Below are positions 1-8,278 of a DNA stretch of 19,613 nucleotides, piece by piece. The notes under the pieces were generated by a model. The model worked only from the letters and a program-made list of their open reading frames with translations, made no database searches and was not told the DNA's origin. The position numbers and the translations under genes are program-made. Within the stretch, counting starts at the first letter, position 1. Each line of letters opens with the position of its first letter. Source of the stretch: JBAYJM01 sp964350585 (GTDB lineage Bacteria > Patescibacteriota > Patescibacteriia > 2-01-FULL-39-33); assembly GCA_964350585.1 (NCBI GenBank), contig CAYGKC010000021.1, positions 1 to 19,613 on the forward strand, in the 5' to 3' direction.

Positions 1-2
1 TA

Positions 3-1454
3 ATAAGACTTGATATTGATAAAAATAAGTCACCTAAAAAAAATATTTTCTATTTATTTTCATACAAAAACATTATTTTTACTTACATTGGTTTTTTTGC
101 CATAGTAATCAACCTTAACTTTCTAATAAAATATTTATCATCAAAAACAAATACTGTTACACCGCCATTTTGGCCGATAAGCGTATTTTATCCGATTTTG
201 CCCAGTATAAATGCCATATTTCTTTCTATCTTATCAATATTAATTTTTTATTTGTTTATTAGATTTTTCAAACAAAAGATATTATATGTAATAATTGCTG
301 CCATTTGCTTGATATTAATTTCCAATGTTCTACACGGAACAACTGTTGGCTTAAATACCCCCGTTCTTGGCGAAGAGACATTTACAATCTTTAATAATAA
401 AAAGATAATCATAAATAATTGGTCGGGCATAAATTATACTTTTCCAAACTATGTTAATGATAGCGGACAACAAGTGTATCACTCCGCCATGAAAGTAAGT
501 GATCCAATTCTACATTTAAAAAGTTTTAATACGAATCATAAGCAGTTGCTGATGCATGAAAGGACCCATCCTCCAGGATACGCCCTAGTGATTTACTTTT
601 TATTGCAAATAACAAAAAACTCGGCCATTATTTCAATCTTGATTCTAATAATTTCCGTGGCTTTATCTGCAATATTTTTAAATGGCATAATTTCTTATTA
701 CTGGAAAGAAAAAAATTTTTCACTTTACCTAACTTTACTATTTTTTCTTCTACCCAGTGTAGCTATTTATTATTGTGCAACCGTTGATGCGATAGTATGC
801 ACTTTATTTTTAGGTATTATATACTTCTTTATTTATCCACAACGTTTAATAAGTGTTGTTGGATCATCTATATTATTATTTTTATGTTCAAGCATATCAT
901 TCATTGCACCATTTTTTTGCATTGGAACTATTTTTTTCATTTCTATAGTTAAAAAATCTTTGCTAAAAAAATTTTTCTTAATACTAATAATACTAATTAT
1001 TAATTGTTTTATTGTTAAAATTGCTTTGAACTTTGATTATTTTTTGGCGTTTAAAACAGCATCTGCCATAGAGTACCCAAAAGGCAGTATGTTGATAAAT
1101 GATCCATGGAATTACGTATATACCCGAATTGAGGTCATTTTAGAACTATTATTGTTCTATGGACCTCTAATGATCTTTCTAACAGTTCTTGGAATAAAAG
1201 AAATTTTTAAAAAGAAAATAGAATATTTAATTCCTTTTATTTTAAGTGCTATCTTAATAGTTATAGCCATTTTCATTAGTATGATGAGAACAGGTGAATC
1301 AGCGCGAATAGCTTTATTTCTGTACCCGATTCTATTACTTTTAGCTGGTATATATATTAAAAATAATTTGACTATTTCTGAAAAAAAAATAATTTTATAT
1401 GCATTGTATTTGCAAACCATTGGAATGCAACTATTTGCATGTTACATTTGGTAA
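3..1454 (+). CDS. Partial membrane glycosyltransferase, GT-C/PMT-like (5' end outside window)
   Basis: A multi-pass membrane protein with about ten hydrophobic segments and a long loop outside the membrane. That loop ends in HERTHPPGYAL, just before a membrane helix. An H-P-P motif at this position is typical of GT-C enzymes of the ArnT/PMT_2 type, which take a sugar from a polyprenyl-phosphate carrier and transfer it outside the membrane. The frame is open without a stop from base 3 and contains no ATG before the TTG at 198, so the gene starts left of the window; starting at 198 would cut off at least one membrane segment (about codons 25-42 of the visible part). The next gene starts 6 nt after its stop. 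It leads a cluster with a family 2 glycosyltransferase and a Wzy-like polymerase, which supports a surface-glycan role. The exact family and sugar are not known; a polymerase or flippase-like protein is the main alternative. Confidence 0.7.
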   Translation: MRLDIDKNKSPKKNIFYLFSYKNIIFTYIGFFAIVINLNFLIKYLSSKTNTVTPPFWPISVFYPILPSINAIFLSILSILIFYLFIRFFKQKILYVIIAAICLILISNVLHGTTVGLNTPVLGEETFTIFNNKKIIINNWSGINYTFPNYVNDSGQQVYHSAMKVSDPILHLKSFNTNHKQLLMHERTHPPGYALVIYFLLQITKNSAIISILILIISVALSAIFLNGIISYYWKEKNFSLYLTLLFFLLPSVAIYYCATVDAIVCTLFLGIIYFFIYPQRLISVVGSSILLFLCSSISFIAPFFCIGTIFFISIVKKSLLKKFFLILIILIINCFIVKIALNFDYFLAFKTASAIEYPKGSMLINDPWNYVYTRIEVILELLLFYGPLMIFLTVLGIKEIFKKKIEYLIPFILSAILIVIAIFISMMRTGESARIALFLYPILLLLAGIYIKNNLTISEKKIILYALYLQTIGMQLFACYIW

Positions 1455-1460
1455 AAAATT

Positions 1461-2171
1461 ATGATGAGACTACAAAAATTTTTAGCTTTAGCGGGTGTTG
1501 CTTCACGGAGAAAATCTGAGGAATTAATATTGCAAGGCAAAATAAAAGTTAATGGCATCATCCTAAAGCAATTAGGGACTCAGGTTAATGAAAATAGAGA
1601 TACAGTCGAATATGAAGGCAAAATTATTAAAGTACACAATAATAAAATTTATATTGCTCTTAATAAGCCCCTAAATTATATAAGCAGCACATCGAGCGTG
1701 CAAGGCAAATCTATTTTAGAACTATTAAAAAAATCAACAACTCATAAGCAACCGTCCATAACCGAAAGACTTTACCCCGTAGGTAGACTGGATAAAGACA
1801 GCAGGGGATTAATCATTCTTACAAATGATGGGGATTTTGCTTACAAGCTTACTCAGGCAAAATATGAATATGAAAAAGAATATGAAGTGGAAATAAACAA
1901 AAAATTTAATTCGGCAGATAAAAAAGTTTTAGAAAGAGGCATGACCATTGAAGGCAAATCAATAAGGGGAATAAAAGTAAAAATTTTAACATCTAAAAAG
2001 CTACAAATGATACTAAAAGAAGGTATAAACAGACAGATCAGAAAAATGCTTGCGCAGCTTGAATATAAAGTTTTAGATCTTAAAAGAATTAGGATTGCTA
2101 AACTAAAAATTGCTGATTTGGATTTAAAAGAAGGGGAGTGGAAAAAAATAAATAAATCAGATATAATTTAA
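1461..2171 (+). CDS. rluB: Pseudouridine synthase, RsuA/RluB/RluE family
   Basis: Isomerises a specific uridine in ribosomal RNA to pseudouridine. Residues 3 to about 50 form an S4 RNA-binding domain (RLQKFLALAGVASRRKSEE, then GKIKVNG). The catalytic motif is VGRLDKDSRGL, with the active aspartate at D111, followed by LTNDGDF. The C-terminal EGINRQIRKMLAQL is the usual RsuA-family signature. The length, 236 aa, is normal. Two ATGs are adjacent (1461, 1464); neither has a Shine-Dalgarno sequence. The gene sits 6 nt behind a membrane glycosyltransferase and 16 nt before another glycosyltransferase, so it is probably co-transcribed with glycan genes although it acts on the ribosome. RluB (23S rRNA helix 89 region) is the most likely subtype; RluE and RsuA cannot be excluded from the sequence. 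Confidence 0.9.
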   Translation: MMRLQKFLALAGVASRRKSEELILQGKIKVNGIILKQLGTQVNENRDTVEYEGKIIKVHNNKIYIALNKPLNYISSTSSVQGKSILELLKKSTTHKQPSITERLYPVGRLDKDSRGLIILTNDGDFAYKLTQAKYEYEKEYEVEINKKFNSADKKVLERGMTIEGKSIRGIKVKILTSKKLQMILKEGINRQIRKMLAQLEYKVLDLKRIRIAKLKIADLDLKEGEWKKINKSDII

Positions 2172-2187
2172 CACTACCATCACTATT

Positions 2188-2973
2188 ATGAAAATTTCCA
2201 TAATCATTGTTTCTTGGAATACTAGAGAATTGCTCGAAAAATGTCTAAATTCGATAATAAAAAATCCTTTATATCACTTAACGGAAATATTTGTTGTTGA
2301 CAATAATTCTAGTGATGCGTCAGCAGAAATGGTAAAAGAAAAATTCTCCACAGTTAAATTAATAACTAGTGATAAAAACTTAGGTTTCGCAAAAGCAAAT
2401 AACTTGGCTCTCAAAAAAGCAACGGGAGAGTATATTCTTATATTAAATCCTGATACAGAAATATTCACTGATACATTACAACAATCCATTGAGTTTATGC
2501 AGGGGAATCCCCAATGTGGAATTATGGGCTGCAAAATGCTGTTTGATAACAATAAACTTCAACCATCCGTTAGAAGGTTTCCTAACTTTTGGCCGATTTT
2601 TTTAATGTTTATAAAAGCACCAAAAATTTTAAAAAATATTAAAGCCATCAATAATTACATGGCGACAGACTTCAATTATGAAAAGGAGCAAGAAGTTGAT
2701 CAAATAATGGGAGCATACATGTTCACAAGAAAAGAAGTTATTGATAGAATAGGATATTTTGACGAACGTTTTTTTATTTGGTTTGAAGAGGTTGATTTAT
2801 GCTTAAGAAATAAAAAGTCTGGATGGAAAACAATGTATAATCCAGAAGTAACGATAATACATCATGGGGGGAAAAGTTTTTCTCAACAAAAATTTATTAC
2901 TAACCAAAAATTATTTTTTAAAAGTGCAATGAAATATTTTTTAAAAAACGGCTTTAGCTATCCAAAATTATGA
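2188..2973 (+). CDS. Glycosyltransferase family 2 (rhamnosyltransferase-like)
   Basis: A cytoplasmic GT-A-fold glycosyltransferase of 261 aa that uses a nucleotide-sugar to extend a lipid-linked glycan. The N-terminus (ISIIIVSWNTRELLEKCL) and the acidic stretch VVDNNSSD at residues 36-43 are the nucleotide-binding part. ILNPDTEI near residue 89 is the metal-binding DxD equivalent. GAYMFTRKEVIDRIGYFDE followed by FFIWFEEVDLCLR is the acceptor/catalytic segment seen in WbbL-type rhamnosyltransferases. There are no membrane segments. Its stop codon overlaps the ATG of the next gene as ATGA, so the two are probably translationally coupled. The start ATG has no Shine-Dalgarno sequence. The sugar specificity cannot be read from the sequence. 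Confidence 0.9.
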   Translation: MKISIIIVSWNTRELLEKCLNSIIKNPLYHLTEIFVVDNNSSDASAEMVKEKFSTVKLITSDKNLGFAKANNLALKKATGEYILILNPDTEIFTDTLQQSIEFMQGNPQCGIMGCKMLFDNNKLQPSVRRFPNFWPIFLMFIKAPKILKNIKAINNYMATDFNYEKEQEVDQIMGAYMFTRKEVIDRIGYFDERFFIWFEEVDLCLRNKKSGWKTMYNPEVTIIHHGGKSFSQQKFITNQKLFFKSAMKYFLKNGFSYPKL

Positions 2974-4280
2974 TAATATTACTACAAATATTTTTTTCTA
3001 TATTAAGTATTGCATTTGCAATTTCTTATTTCACTTCTAAAAAAAGGTTTTCGCCATCTAATATTCTTTTATCTTTATGGTTTGCTGCAATAACAATATC
3101 CCAAATAAGATTAAGCCATAATGAAAATATTTGGAATTCTAATTTCTGGATAATTCTACTTTCTTTTCTCGGACTTTTTATTTTATTTTATTATTTATTT
3201 GAAAAACACTTCGATAAAAAAATTAAAAAAACATCTTTACAAAGCTCAAACCCTTCAACTATATTTTTTTGGCTATTAATTTTAATGACAATTTCAAGTA
3301 TAATTGCCAATATTTATATATATTGGAAATTTGGCACACTCCCAATATTATCGACACAGCCGGACAGTTTTCGTTTTATCATAAATAAAAAATTATTTGG
3401 TCTATGGGAATATATTGCACTTTTCCCGAGACTTTCAATACCTTTTTCTTTATTTTACATCTTTTTATACAAACCTAAAAAATGGATAAAATTTGGACTT
3501 TGGGCAAACATTATCGGAGGTTTTATTATTCTCTCCCTTTACGCCTCTAGGTTAGTTATAATCTTTCCCATTTTAATTTCTTATTTCAGTTATTTGGCAA
3601 TTAATTATGATTCTTTCAATGTTAAGAAATTAGCAAAAGCAACGATCAGTGTAATTGTTGTAGTATTATTTATTTCAATCGCAATACCAGCCTTTAGACA
3701 ATCAATAACTTATCGGGATTATAATGATCCAGATGCTGAAAAAAATCCCTTTACTTATATCTCTTCTTTATCTGGTATTAGTGTGCCTGACCAATGGAAA
3801 TTCATTGTTCCTGTCTACATTATTCCTTCCTTTAATTTGCAAGCAATGATGAGAGCAACAGATTATTATAATTATTCAAATATCTCTGCCGGAGCATATT
3901 CACTTTCAACCTTCAACCCAGCGTTAAAATATTTTGGCATTCAATTACAACAAAAAATACCATGGGGAGAACTATTCTTGCCATGGTGGGTAACCGGAAC
4001 ATTTTTACTTAGTTGGTGGGTTGATTTTTGGTATTTTGGAATTATTTTAGCCTCAATTTTTTTAGCAGTAATTCTTTCAGTTTTTTATCTATTAGCTATT
4101 AAAAAGCCAAGTTTTTTAACAATATCTATTTTTTCCTATCTCAGCTTTATTACAATTATGACTATTTATACTAATTATTTTCAGAGATCTGAGCTATATA
4201 TTGATTTAACCGTCATACTTGTTTGCTCAATAGCTCTTAAAATGCACTTAAGTAAAAAAGTTAAGAGATCCACTATATAA
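2970..4280 (+). CDS. Wzy-like oligosaccharide repeat-unit polymerase (membrane)
   Basis: A 436-aa membrane protein with around ten hydrophobic helices and one large outside loop (roughly residues 240-345). This shape is typical of O-antigen/capsule polymerases of the Wzy type, which join lipid-linked repeat units on the outer face of the membrane. Wzy proteins are poorly conserved, so the call rests on topology and on position directly after a family 2 glycosyltransferase, with an ATGA start/stop overlap. The loop holds RQSITYRDYNDPDAEKN, a polar stretch such as may bind glycan. The last 8 nt overlap the convergent fmt gene. An O-antigen ligase or an unrelated membrane protein are alternatives. 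Confidence 0.65.
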   Translation: MIILLQIFFSILSIAFAISYFTSKKRFSPSNILLSLWFAAITISQIRLSHNENIWNSNFWIILLSFLGLFILFYYLFEKHFDKKIKKTSLQSSNPSTIFFWLLILMTISSIIANIYIYWKFGTLPILSTQPDSFRFIINKKLFGLWEYIALFPRLSIPFSLFYIFLYKPKKWIKFGLWANIIGGFIILSLYASRLVIIFPILISYFSYLAINYDSFNVKKLAKATISVIVVVLFISIAIPAFRQSITYRDYNDPDAEKNPFTYISSLSGISVPDQWKFIVPVYIIPSFNLQAMMRATDYYNYSNISAGAYSLSTFNPALKYFGIQLQQKIPWGELFLPWWVTGTFLLSWWVDFWYFGIILASIFLAVILSVFYLLAIKKPSFLTISIFSYLSFITIMTIYTNYFQRSELYIDLTVILVCSIALKMHLSKKVKRSTI

Positions 4281-5208
4281 AATGTTTGGATTCCTTGTGG
4301 CCATTAATAAATTCTAAACCTTCAATTTCTTTTTTACCTTCTAATTGAAGCCGATTTATTTTTATCGCACCTTCTCCGCATTTTACCTTCAAATCATAAT
4401 CTAAAACAATTGATCCGGGTTTTAAGGTATCATTATTTTTCAAAACATTCACCGGAGGAAAAATTTTAACTCTCTTATTATTAAGAGTAGTCCAGGTTCC
4501 AGGCCAGGGATCAAAGGCATAAATCATCCTTTTTATTTCTTCAGCAGATTTACTCCAATTAATTTGAGCATTTTCCCTTGATATTATCTTGCAAAAAGTT
4601 GCTTCTTCATGCTTTTGTTCCTTTGGTTCTATTTCTTTATTTAAGTATTTAAAAATTGTATCAATTAAAAGTTCTCTGCTAGAATCGGCTAACTTTTTAT
4701 GCAAATCCATATTTGTTTCTTCGCCTGTCAATGGCAATTCGATTTGAGATAAAATTGGTCCATGGTCCATTTTTTCATCCATAAGCATTATAGTAACGCC
4801 AGTTTTATTTTCTCCATTTAAAATCACGCTTTGGACAGGTGAGGCTCCTCGTAATTTTGGCAAAAGGGAAGGATGAACATTTATGGTTCCAAACTTAAAT
4901 ATTTGTAAAATTTCCTTTGGAATAATTTGTCCATAAGCAACCACAATCATAAGATCGGGTTCCAAGCACTTAAGTGTTTCTAATAATTTTGTATCTTCCT
5001 TTAATTTTTCAGGCTGAAAAACCGGAATATTATTCTCTAAAGCGATCTTTTTAACCGCTGATGGAATTATTTCCTTTTTTCTGCCTGAAGGCTTATCTGA
5101 TTGTGTGACTACTCCGATAATTTCAAACCTATCGTCTTTTAAAATTGCATTAAGATAATATGTTGCAAATTCTGGAGTTCCAGTAAATATTGTTTTAATT
5201 TTTTCCAT
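4273..5208 (-). CDS. fmt: Methionyl-tRNA formyltransferase
   Basis: Formylates the initiator Met-tRNA using 10-formyl-tetrahydrofolate. The N-terminal Rossmann domain begins IFTGTPEFA. The active site is complete: N110 and H112 in INVHPSLLPKLRG, and D148 in MDEKMDHGPI, with the family's usual spacing. The C-terminal domain (about 205-311) is the tRNA-binding OB fold. The 311-aa length is normal. The gene lies 45 nt downstream of def and both are probably transcribed from the promoter ahead of def; pairing of the two is common because they act at opposite ends of one pathway. Its 3' end overlaps the convergent polymerase gene by 8 nt, with no terminator visible between them. Confidence 0.96.
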   Translation of the reverse strand: MEKIKTIFTGTPEFATYYLNAILKDDRFEIIGVVTQSDKPSGRKKEIIPSAVKKIALENNIPVFQPEKLKEDTKLLETLKCLEPDLMIVVAYGQIIPKEILQIFKFGTINVHPSLLPKLRGASPVQSVILNGENKTGVTIMLMDEKMDHGPILSQIELPLTGEETNMDLHKKLADSSRELLIDTIFKYLNKEIEPKEQKHEEATFCKIISRENAQINWSKSAEEIKRMIYAFDPWPGTWTTLNNKRVKIFPPVNVLKNNDTLKPGSIVLDYDLKVKCGEGAIKINRLQLEGKKEIEGLEFINGHKESKHFI

Positions 5209-5253
5209 TAATTTTTTATCAATAGATTCTTAGTACAAATTTGCTGACTTTAA

Positions 5254-5718
5254 CTAAGTCTTAAATTCGGAAATCTCTTTTGCTTTATCAATAAATAAAA
5301 TGCCATCCAAATGGTCTATTTCGTGCTGAATTATTCTTGCTAACAACCCTTCGGCTTCCATAACTTTATTTTCTGCTTTTTCATTAAGATATGACAATGT
5401 AACTTTTTTATTCCTTTTAACATTACCAAACTTGCCAGGAACTGATAAACAACCTTCTTCTCCCCATTCCTTTGAAAACGATCTTTTCTTTATTTGTGGA
5501 TTAAAAATCACTAAATTACCATTCTTATGACGAATAGCAATGATGCGTATATTTTTTCCCACTTGTGGGCCAGCCAAACCAACTCCGTCTTTTTTAAGCA
5601 TAGTTTCAACCATTTCCGGAATTAGTGCTTGAATTTCATCACTTAAAATTTCTTTTTCTTTAATTTTAAGTGATTTTTTTCTTAAAATGGGGTTAGGATT
5701 TGTAATTATTTGTAACAT
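5254..5718 (-). CDS. def: Peptide deformylase
   Basis: Removes the formyl group from the N-terminal methionine of new proteins; a metalloenzyme. All three motifs are present: GVGLAGPQVG (45-54), EEGCLSVPG with metal ligand C90, and QHEIDHLDG with H132, E133 and H136. The length of 154 aa fits a short bacterial type. The ATG lies about 11 nt downstream of a strong -10 box, so the mRNA leader is only a few nucleotides and has no Shine-Dalgarno sequence. It heads a two-gene unit with fmt. Confidence 0.97.
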   Translation of the reverse strand: MLQIITNPNPILRKKSLKIKEKEILSDEIQALIPEMVETMLKKDGVGLAGPQVGKNIRIIAIRHKNGNLVIFNPQIKKRSFSKEWGEEGCLSVPGKFGNVKRNKKVTLSYLNEKAENKVMEAEGLLARIIQHEIDHLDGILFIDKAKEISEFKT

Positions 5719-5729
5719 ATATTTTTTAT

Positions 5730-5758
5730 ATAATATAATTTTTTTGCAATTATGTCAA
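5730..5758 (-). promoter_or_regulatory. Promoter for def-fmt
   Basis: On the minus strand there is a perfect TTGACA -35 box (5758-5753), a 17-nt spacer and a TATTAT -10 box (5735-5730). Transcription would start about 5 nt before the def ATG at 5718, giving a nearly leaderless message. It is back to back with the promoter of the + strand gene at 5794. Confidence 0.75.
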
Positions 5759-5778
5759 TTTAAAAATTACATTATATC

Positions 5779-5787
5779 TGTTATAAT
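5779..5787 (+). promoter_or_regulatory. Extended -10 promoter, leaderless start for the gene at 5794
   Basis: TGTTATAAT is an extended -10 element (TGnTATAAT). The ATG at 5794 begins 7 nt after it, where transcription itself should begin, so this mRNA is expected to be leaderless. No good -35 is present, as is usual for extended -10 promoters. Confidence 0.65.
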
Positions 5788-5793
5788 TCCTTA

Positions 5794-6120
5794 ATGAAAG
5801 AAGATAAAGGCTTTGAAACATTAGGCGAAATATTTGCCAAAAAGAAACAAACAAAAAAACCACCTGCTTATGAGTGGCAAGATTTAGCTTTAAAAATTAT
5901 TATTCAACTAGCAGTGCCAGCTAATAAAAAAAGTTCAGTATTCAAAATTTGTAAAACATATCCAAAAGAAAGAATTCAAAATGCACTAGATGAAACAAAA
6001 GAGTTAGCCCAGAAAGAAAAATGGAGATACTTTTTTAAGGTTATAACTAATATAAGTAAAGTTAATTCAAATTTAAATCAGCAAGCAGATATCCCACCCC
6101 AAAAGGAGCCTCATAACTAA
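5794..6120 (+). CDS. Small hypothetical protein, 108 aa
   Basis: I do not recognise this protein. It has a lysine-rich N-terminus (KKKQTKKPPAYEWQDLALKII), no signal peptide and no membrane segment. The centre looks helical (QNALDETKELAQKEKWRYFFKVI). The layout suggests a small basic cytoplasmic protein that may bind nucleic acid, but nothing specific shows this. Support for a real gene: an extended -10 promoter lies exactly one leaderless distance before its ATG, and the frame has protein-like composition. Its last 59 nt overlap the convergent dioxygenase-like gene, so the C-terminal 19 residues are encoded antisense to the end of that gene. Confidence 0.65.
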   Translation: MKEDKGFETLGEIFAKKKQTKKPPAYEWQDLALKIIIQLAVPANKKSSVFKICKTYPKERIQNALDETKELAQKEKWRYFFKVITNISKVNSNLNQQADIPPQKEPHN

Positions 6121-6853
6121 GCACCTCAGTTTTATATTGAATATTATTTAAAACTCCCAAAAGAATAATTATTGACCTATAGCCGCATTCTGCGGCTTTT
6201 TCGATTAATTTTGAATCCATGTTTATAATACCTTGTTGATCACCTTCTTTTAAAAGATTGATCAGCTTGTCATCGAACTCTTTGCCAGCGGCATTAAAAG
6301 GAAGGGGAGCACTGTCTGTAAGACAATGAGAAAGGTCTCCAGAGGCTAAAACGGCTATTCTCTTATCACTGCTCATAATTAATTCTTTCAAACTTTTTCC
6401 AAATTCATAATGAGCAACGTTATCCAATAAAGAAAAATAAACCGGAATAATCGAAACATCAGGCAAATGCCTTGTTAAATAATACGCTGGTACGCCAATT
6501 CCATGATCAAGCGTTTTTTCAGAAATAATATTAATTGGAAGCTTATGATTTATTACTTCTGAATTCATTGTAATTAGGATAGTATCACCTTTAATATTTA
6601 TCTTAGTTGCAAAATCCCCAAACTCCTTGAATTCAATTTCATAACTGTCACTAACATTAATAGTAAAAGCATCAGGATTAACCTTGCCATGAGGGGAAAT
6701 AAAAATTATTACATCTGGTTTAGAAGCATACAAATCCTTTTCCATCTTCTCAAAAGAAGATATTGTTTTTTCTATTTGCTTCAATTTGTCCTTTCCTATT
6801 GAAGGAATGGCAATGGGCGGATGAGGTACAATTCCTGCAAATACTAGAGGCAT
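6062..6853 (-). CDS. MEMO/LigB-like protein of the AMMECR1-MEMO-radical SAM module
   Basis: A 263-aa protein of the class III extradiol dioxygenase (LigB) fold. Motifs for metal binding are visible: VPHPP with H11 near the N-terminus, ISPHG with H55, ASGDLSH in the second half, and a C-terminal YEAPFGVGYLLADL. This pattern is that of the LigB-type domain often found next to, or fused with, AMMECR1 and a radical SAM enzyme; true ring-cleaving dioxygenases look different around these sites. The radical SAM partner is two genes upstream, but no AMMECR1 domain is present in this window. The ATG is 32 nt downstream of the secreted-protein gene and has no Shine-Dalgarno sequence, so it is probably co-transcribed with it. 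Its biochemical reaction is not established by the sequence. Confidence 0.82.
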   Translation of the reverse strand: MPLVFAGIVPHPPIAIPSIGKDKLKQIEKTISSFEKMEKDLYASKPDVIIFISPHGKVNPDAFTINVSDSYEIEFKEFGDFATKINIKGDTILITMNSEVINHKLPINIISEKTLDHGIGVPAYYLTRHLPDVSIIPVYFSLLDNVAHYEFGKSLKELIMSSDKRIAVLASGDLSHCLTDSAPLPFNAAGKEFDDKLINLLKEGDQQGIINMDSKLIEKAAECGYRSIIILLGVLNNIQYKTEVLSYEAPFGVGYLLADLNLN

Positions 6854-6885
6854 ATTATTTTGTTAAGTAATTTATTTTTTTATTT

Positions 6886-8238
6886 TTACCATTCGCCGGT
6901 AATGATTTGCCCTACCGGATGCACTTCCAACGATTTTGGCGATATAACAACAACGTTTTTCCAACTGTATTTTAACATCTTAAAAGCTGTAGCGTTTAAT
7001 ATAGGCATTCTTTGACCGTTAGAAATAACATAAATCATAGCCGCATCGTTTGCTTTTATAATCATTCCATCAGGAAGCGGAATAGGATTTCCAGTGGGGA
7101 ACATATTCAATTCACCTGAATCAACTTTTACAATTGGCATTCCTGAAAAGTTATACTTCAAAATTTCATTCGTTGCAACTAACCTTTTAGTACCACCCAA
7201 AACATAATAAATTTTTTGAGTCGATTTTTCTTGCATTAGTTTTCCAGCCGGATAAAGTGTATATTCGGTGATATCCGAACCATCCTTATACTGAGAAAGT
7301 TCACTGTCGTTTACCTTAACAATTTCATCCTCTTGGAATCCAGCCTTAGTGAAAATATCTTTGGTAACGAATTTTCTTTTACTATCACCAGTAAGCATAA
7401 ATATATCAGAACCGCTTCCTTGCAACAATGCAAAATTTAAATATTTTATTGGAACACCTTCTGCATAATTATCCAGATCCACCTTTAGAACCTCTATGAC
7501 TCTTTTAGGATCAAATCGAGAAAGCAGGATAGCTTTGGATGTAATAGGACGTTTTGTACTATTTTCTATTAAGTATACAGTTTCACTATCATCTGACTTC
7601 AATAAAGAACCATCCGGCCATTTCTGTGAAAAATATTTGTTATACAAAGACCAAAAATTTTTATTTCCGTGAATATGGGGAGTGTAGTTATAAAGAGCAG
7701 CCGTTGCCTTATTTTCAGGGATAACGTTTTGTCCGCTTATAGTATAACTTTTTCCCGGTCGAAAATTAAATTCATCAATATGATCCATGTAATATCTAGT
7801 TTGAGCGGCAGCAGAATTTACTTGCCTGTAAAAACCCTTCCACCTTTCATCACATCCTCCACTGTCTGGGCACCCATAGCCCGTGGCAGCATCATATTGC
7901 CTTTGAGTTGGATTTGAAGATTCTAAAAGACTTTGTTCTTTTTGAACTAGAACTAAAAGATATTTAGGATTTATCAGCCACCTATTTGAAACTTCAAAAA
8001 ATGTTTCAGAAGCCGATTTAATAGCGCCATCCTTATCCACGGTCATATAACTTTTCAAAGTTCCGTTTCTTTTAGATAAAAATGATTTAATGCTTTCTAA
8101 ATCCATTGATTTACTATCTACCAACTCAGCGTCAGAAATAATAATGTTAGGATTGAACTCAGCGGCTAATGTCGGTATGGCAATTAAAAATAAAATAATT
8201 AAATTTAATTTTAATAATTGCAATTTTTTATTTTGCAT
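6886..8238 (-). CDS. Secreted lysozyme-like protein with four C-terminal repeats
   Basis: A 450-aa exported protein. Residues 1-26 are a signal peptide (basic start, hydrophobic core, cleavage near TLAA-E). Residues about 45-207 resemble a lysozyme-like/glucosaminidase cell-wall hydrolase domain: INPKYLLVLVQKEQSLL with E101 as the likely catalytic glutamate, then ATGYGCPDSGGCD, VNSAAAQTRYY and ATAALYNYTPHIHG. From residue 221 come four tandem repeats of about 58-64 aa, beginning at about 221, 279, 343 and 402, each starting like IYxIxxGxKRxI(P/T)S; such repeats occur on cell-wall proteins and probably bind the envelope. The hydrolase call is inferred from motif pattern. The gene has its own extended -10 promoter, so it may be expressed apart from the radical SAM gene 40 nt upstream. 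Confidence 0.72.
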   Translation of the reverse strand: MQNKKLQLLKLNLIILFLIAIPTLAAEFNPNIIISDAELVDSKSMDLESIKSFLSKRNGTLKSYMTVDKDGAIKSASETFFEVSNRWLINPKYLLVLVQKEQSLLESSNPTQRQYDAATGYGCPDSGGCDERWKGFYRQVNSAAAQTRYYMDHIDEFNFRPGKSYTISGQNVIPENKATAALYNYTPHIHGNKNFWSLYNKYFSQKWPDGSLLKSDDSETVYLIENSTKRPITSKAILLSRFDPKRVIEVLKVDLDNYAEGVPIKYLNFALLQGSGSDIFMLTGDSKRKFVTKDIFTKAGFQEDEIVKVNDSELSQYKDGSDITEYTLYPAGKLMQEKSTQKIYYVLGGTKRLVATNEILKYNFSGMPIVKVDSGELNMFPTGNPIPLPDGMIIKANDAAMIYVISNGQRMPILNATAFKMLKYSWKNVVVISPKSLEVHPVGQIITGEW

Positions 8239-8263
8239 TACTTTTTATTATTACTTTCAAGGT

Positions 8264-8272
8264 ATTATAACA
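8264..8272 (-). promoter_or_regulatory. Extended -10 promoter for the secreted lysozyme-like protein
   Basis: The minus strand reads TGTTATAAT at 8272-8264, between the radical SAM stop and the ATG at 8238. Transcription would start near 8257, giving a leader of about 19 nt. It would also drive the downstream MEMO-like gene. Confidence 0.6.
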
Positions 8273-8278
8273 AAAATA

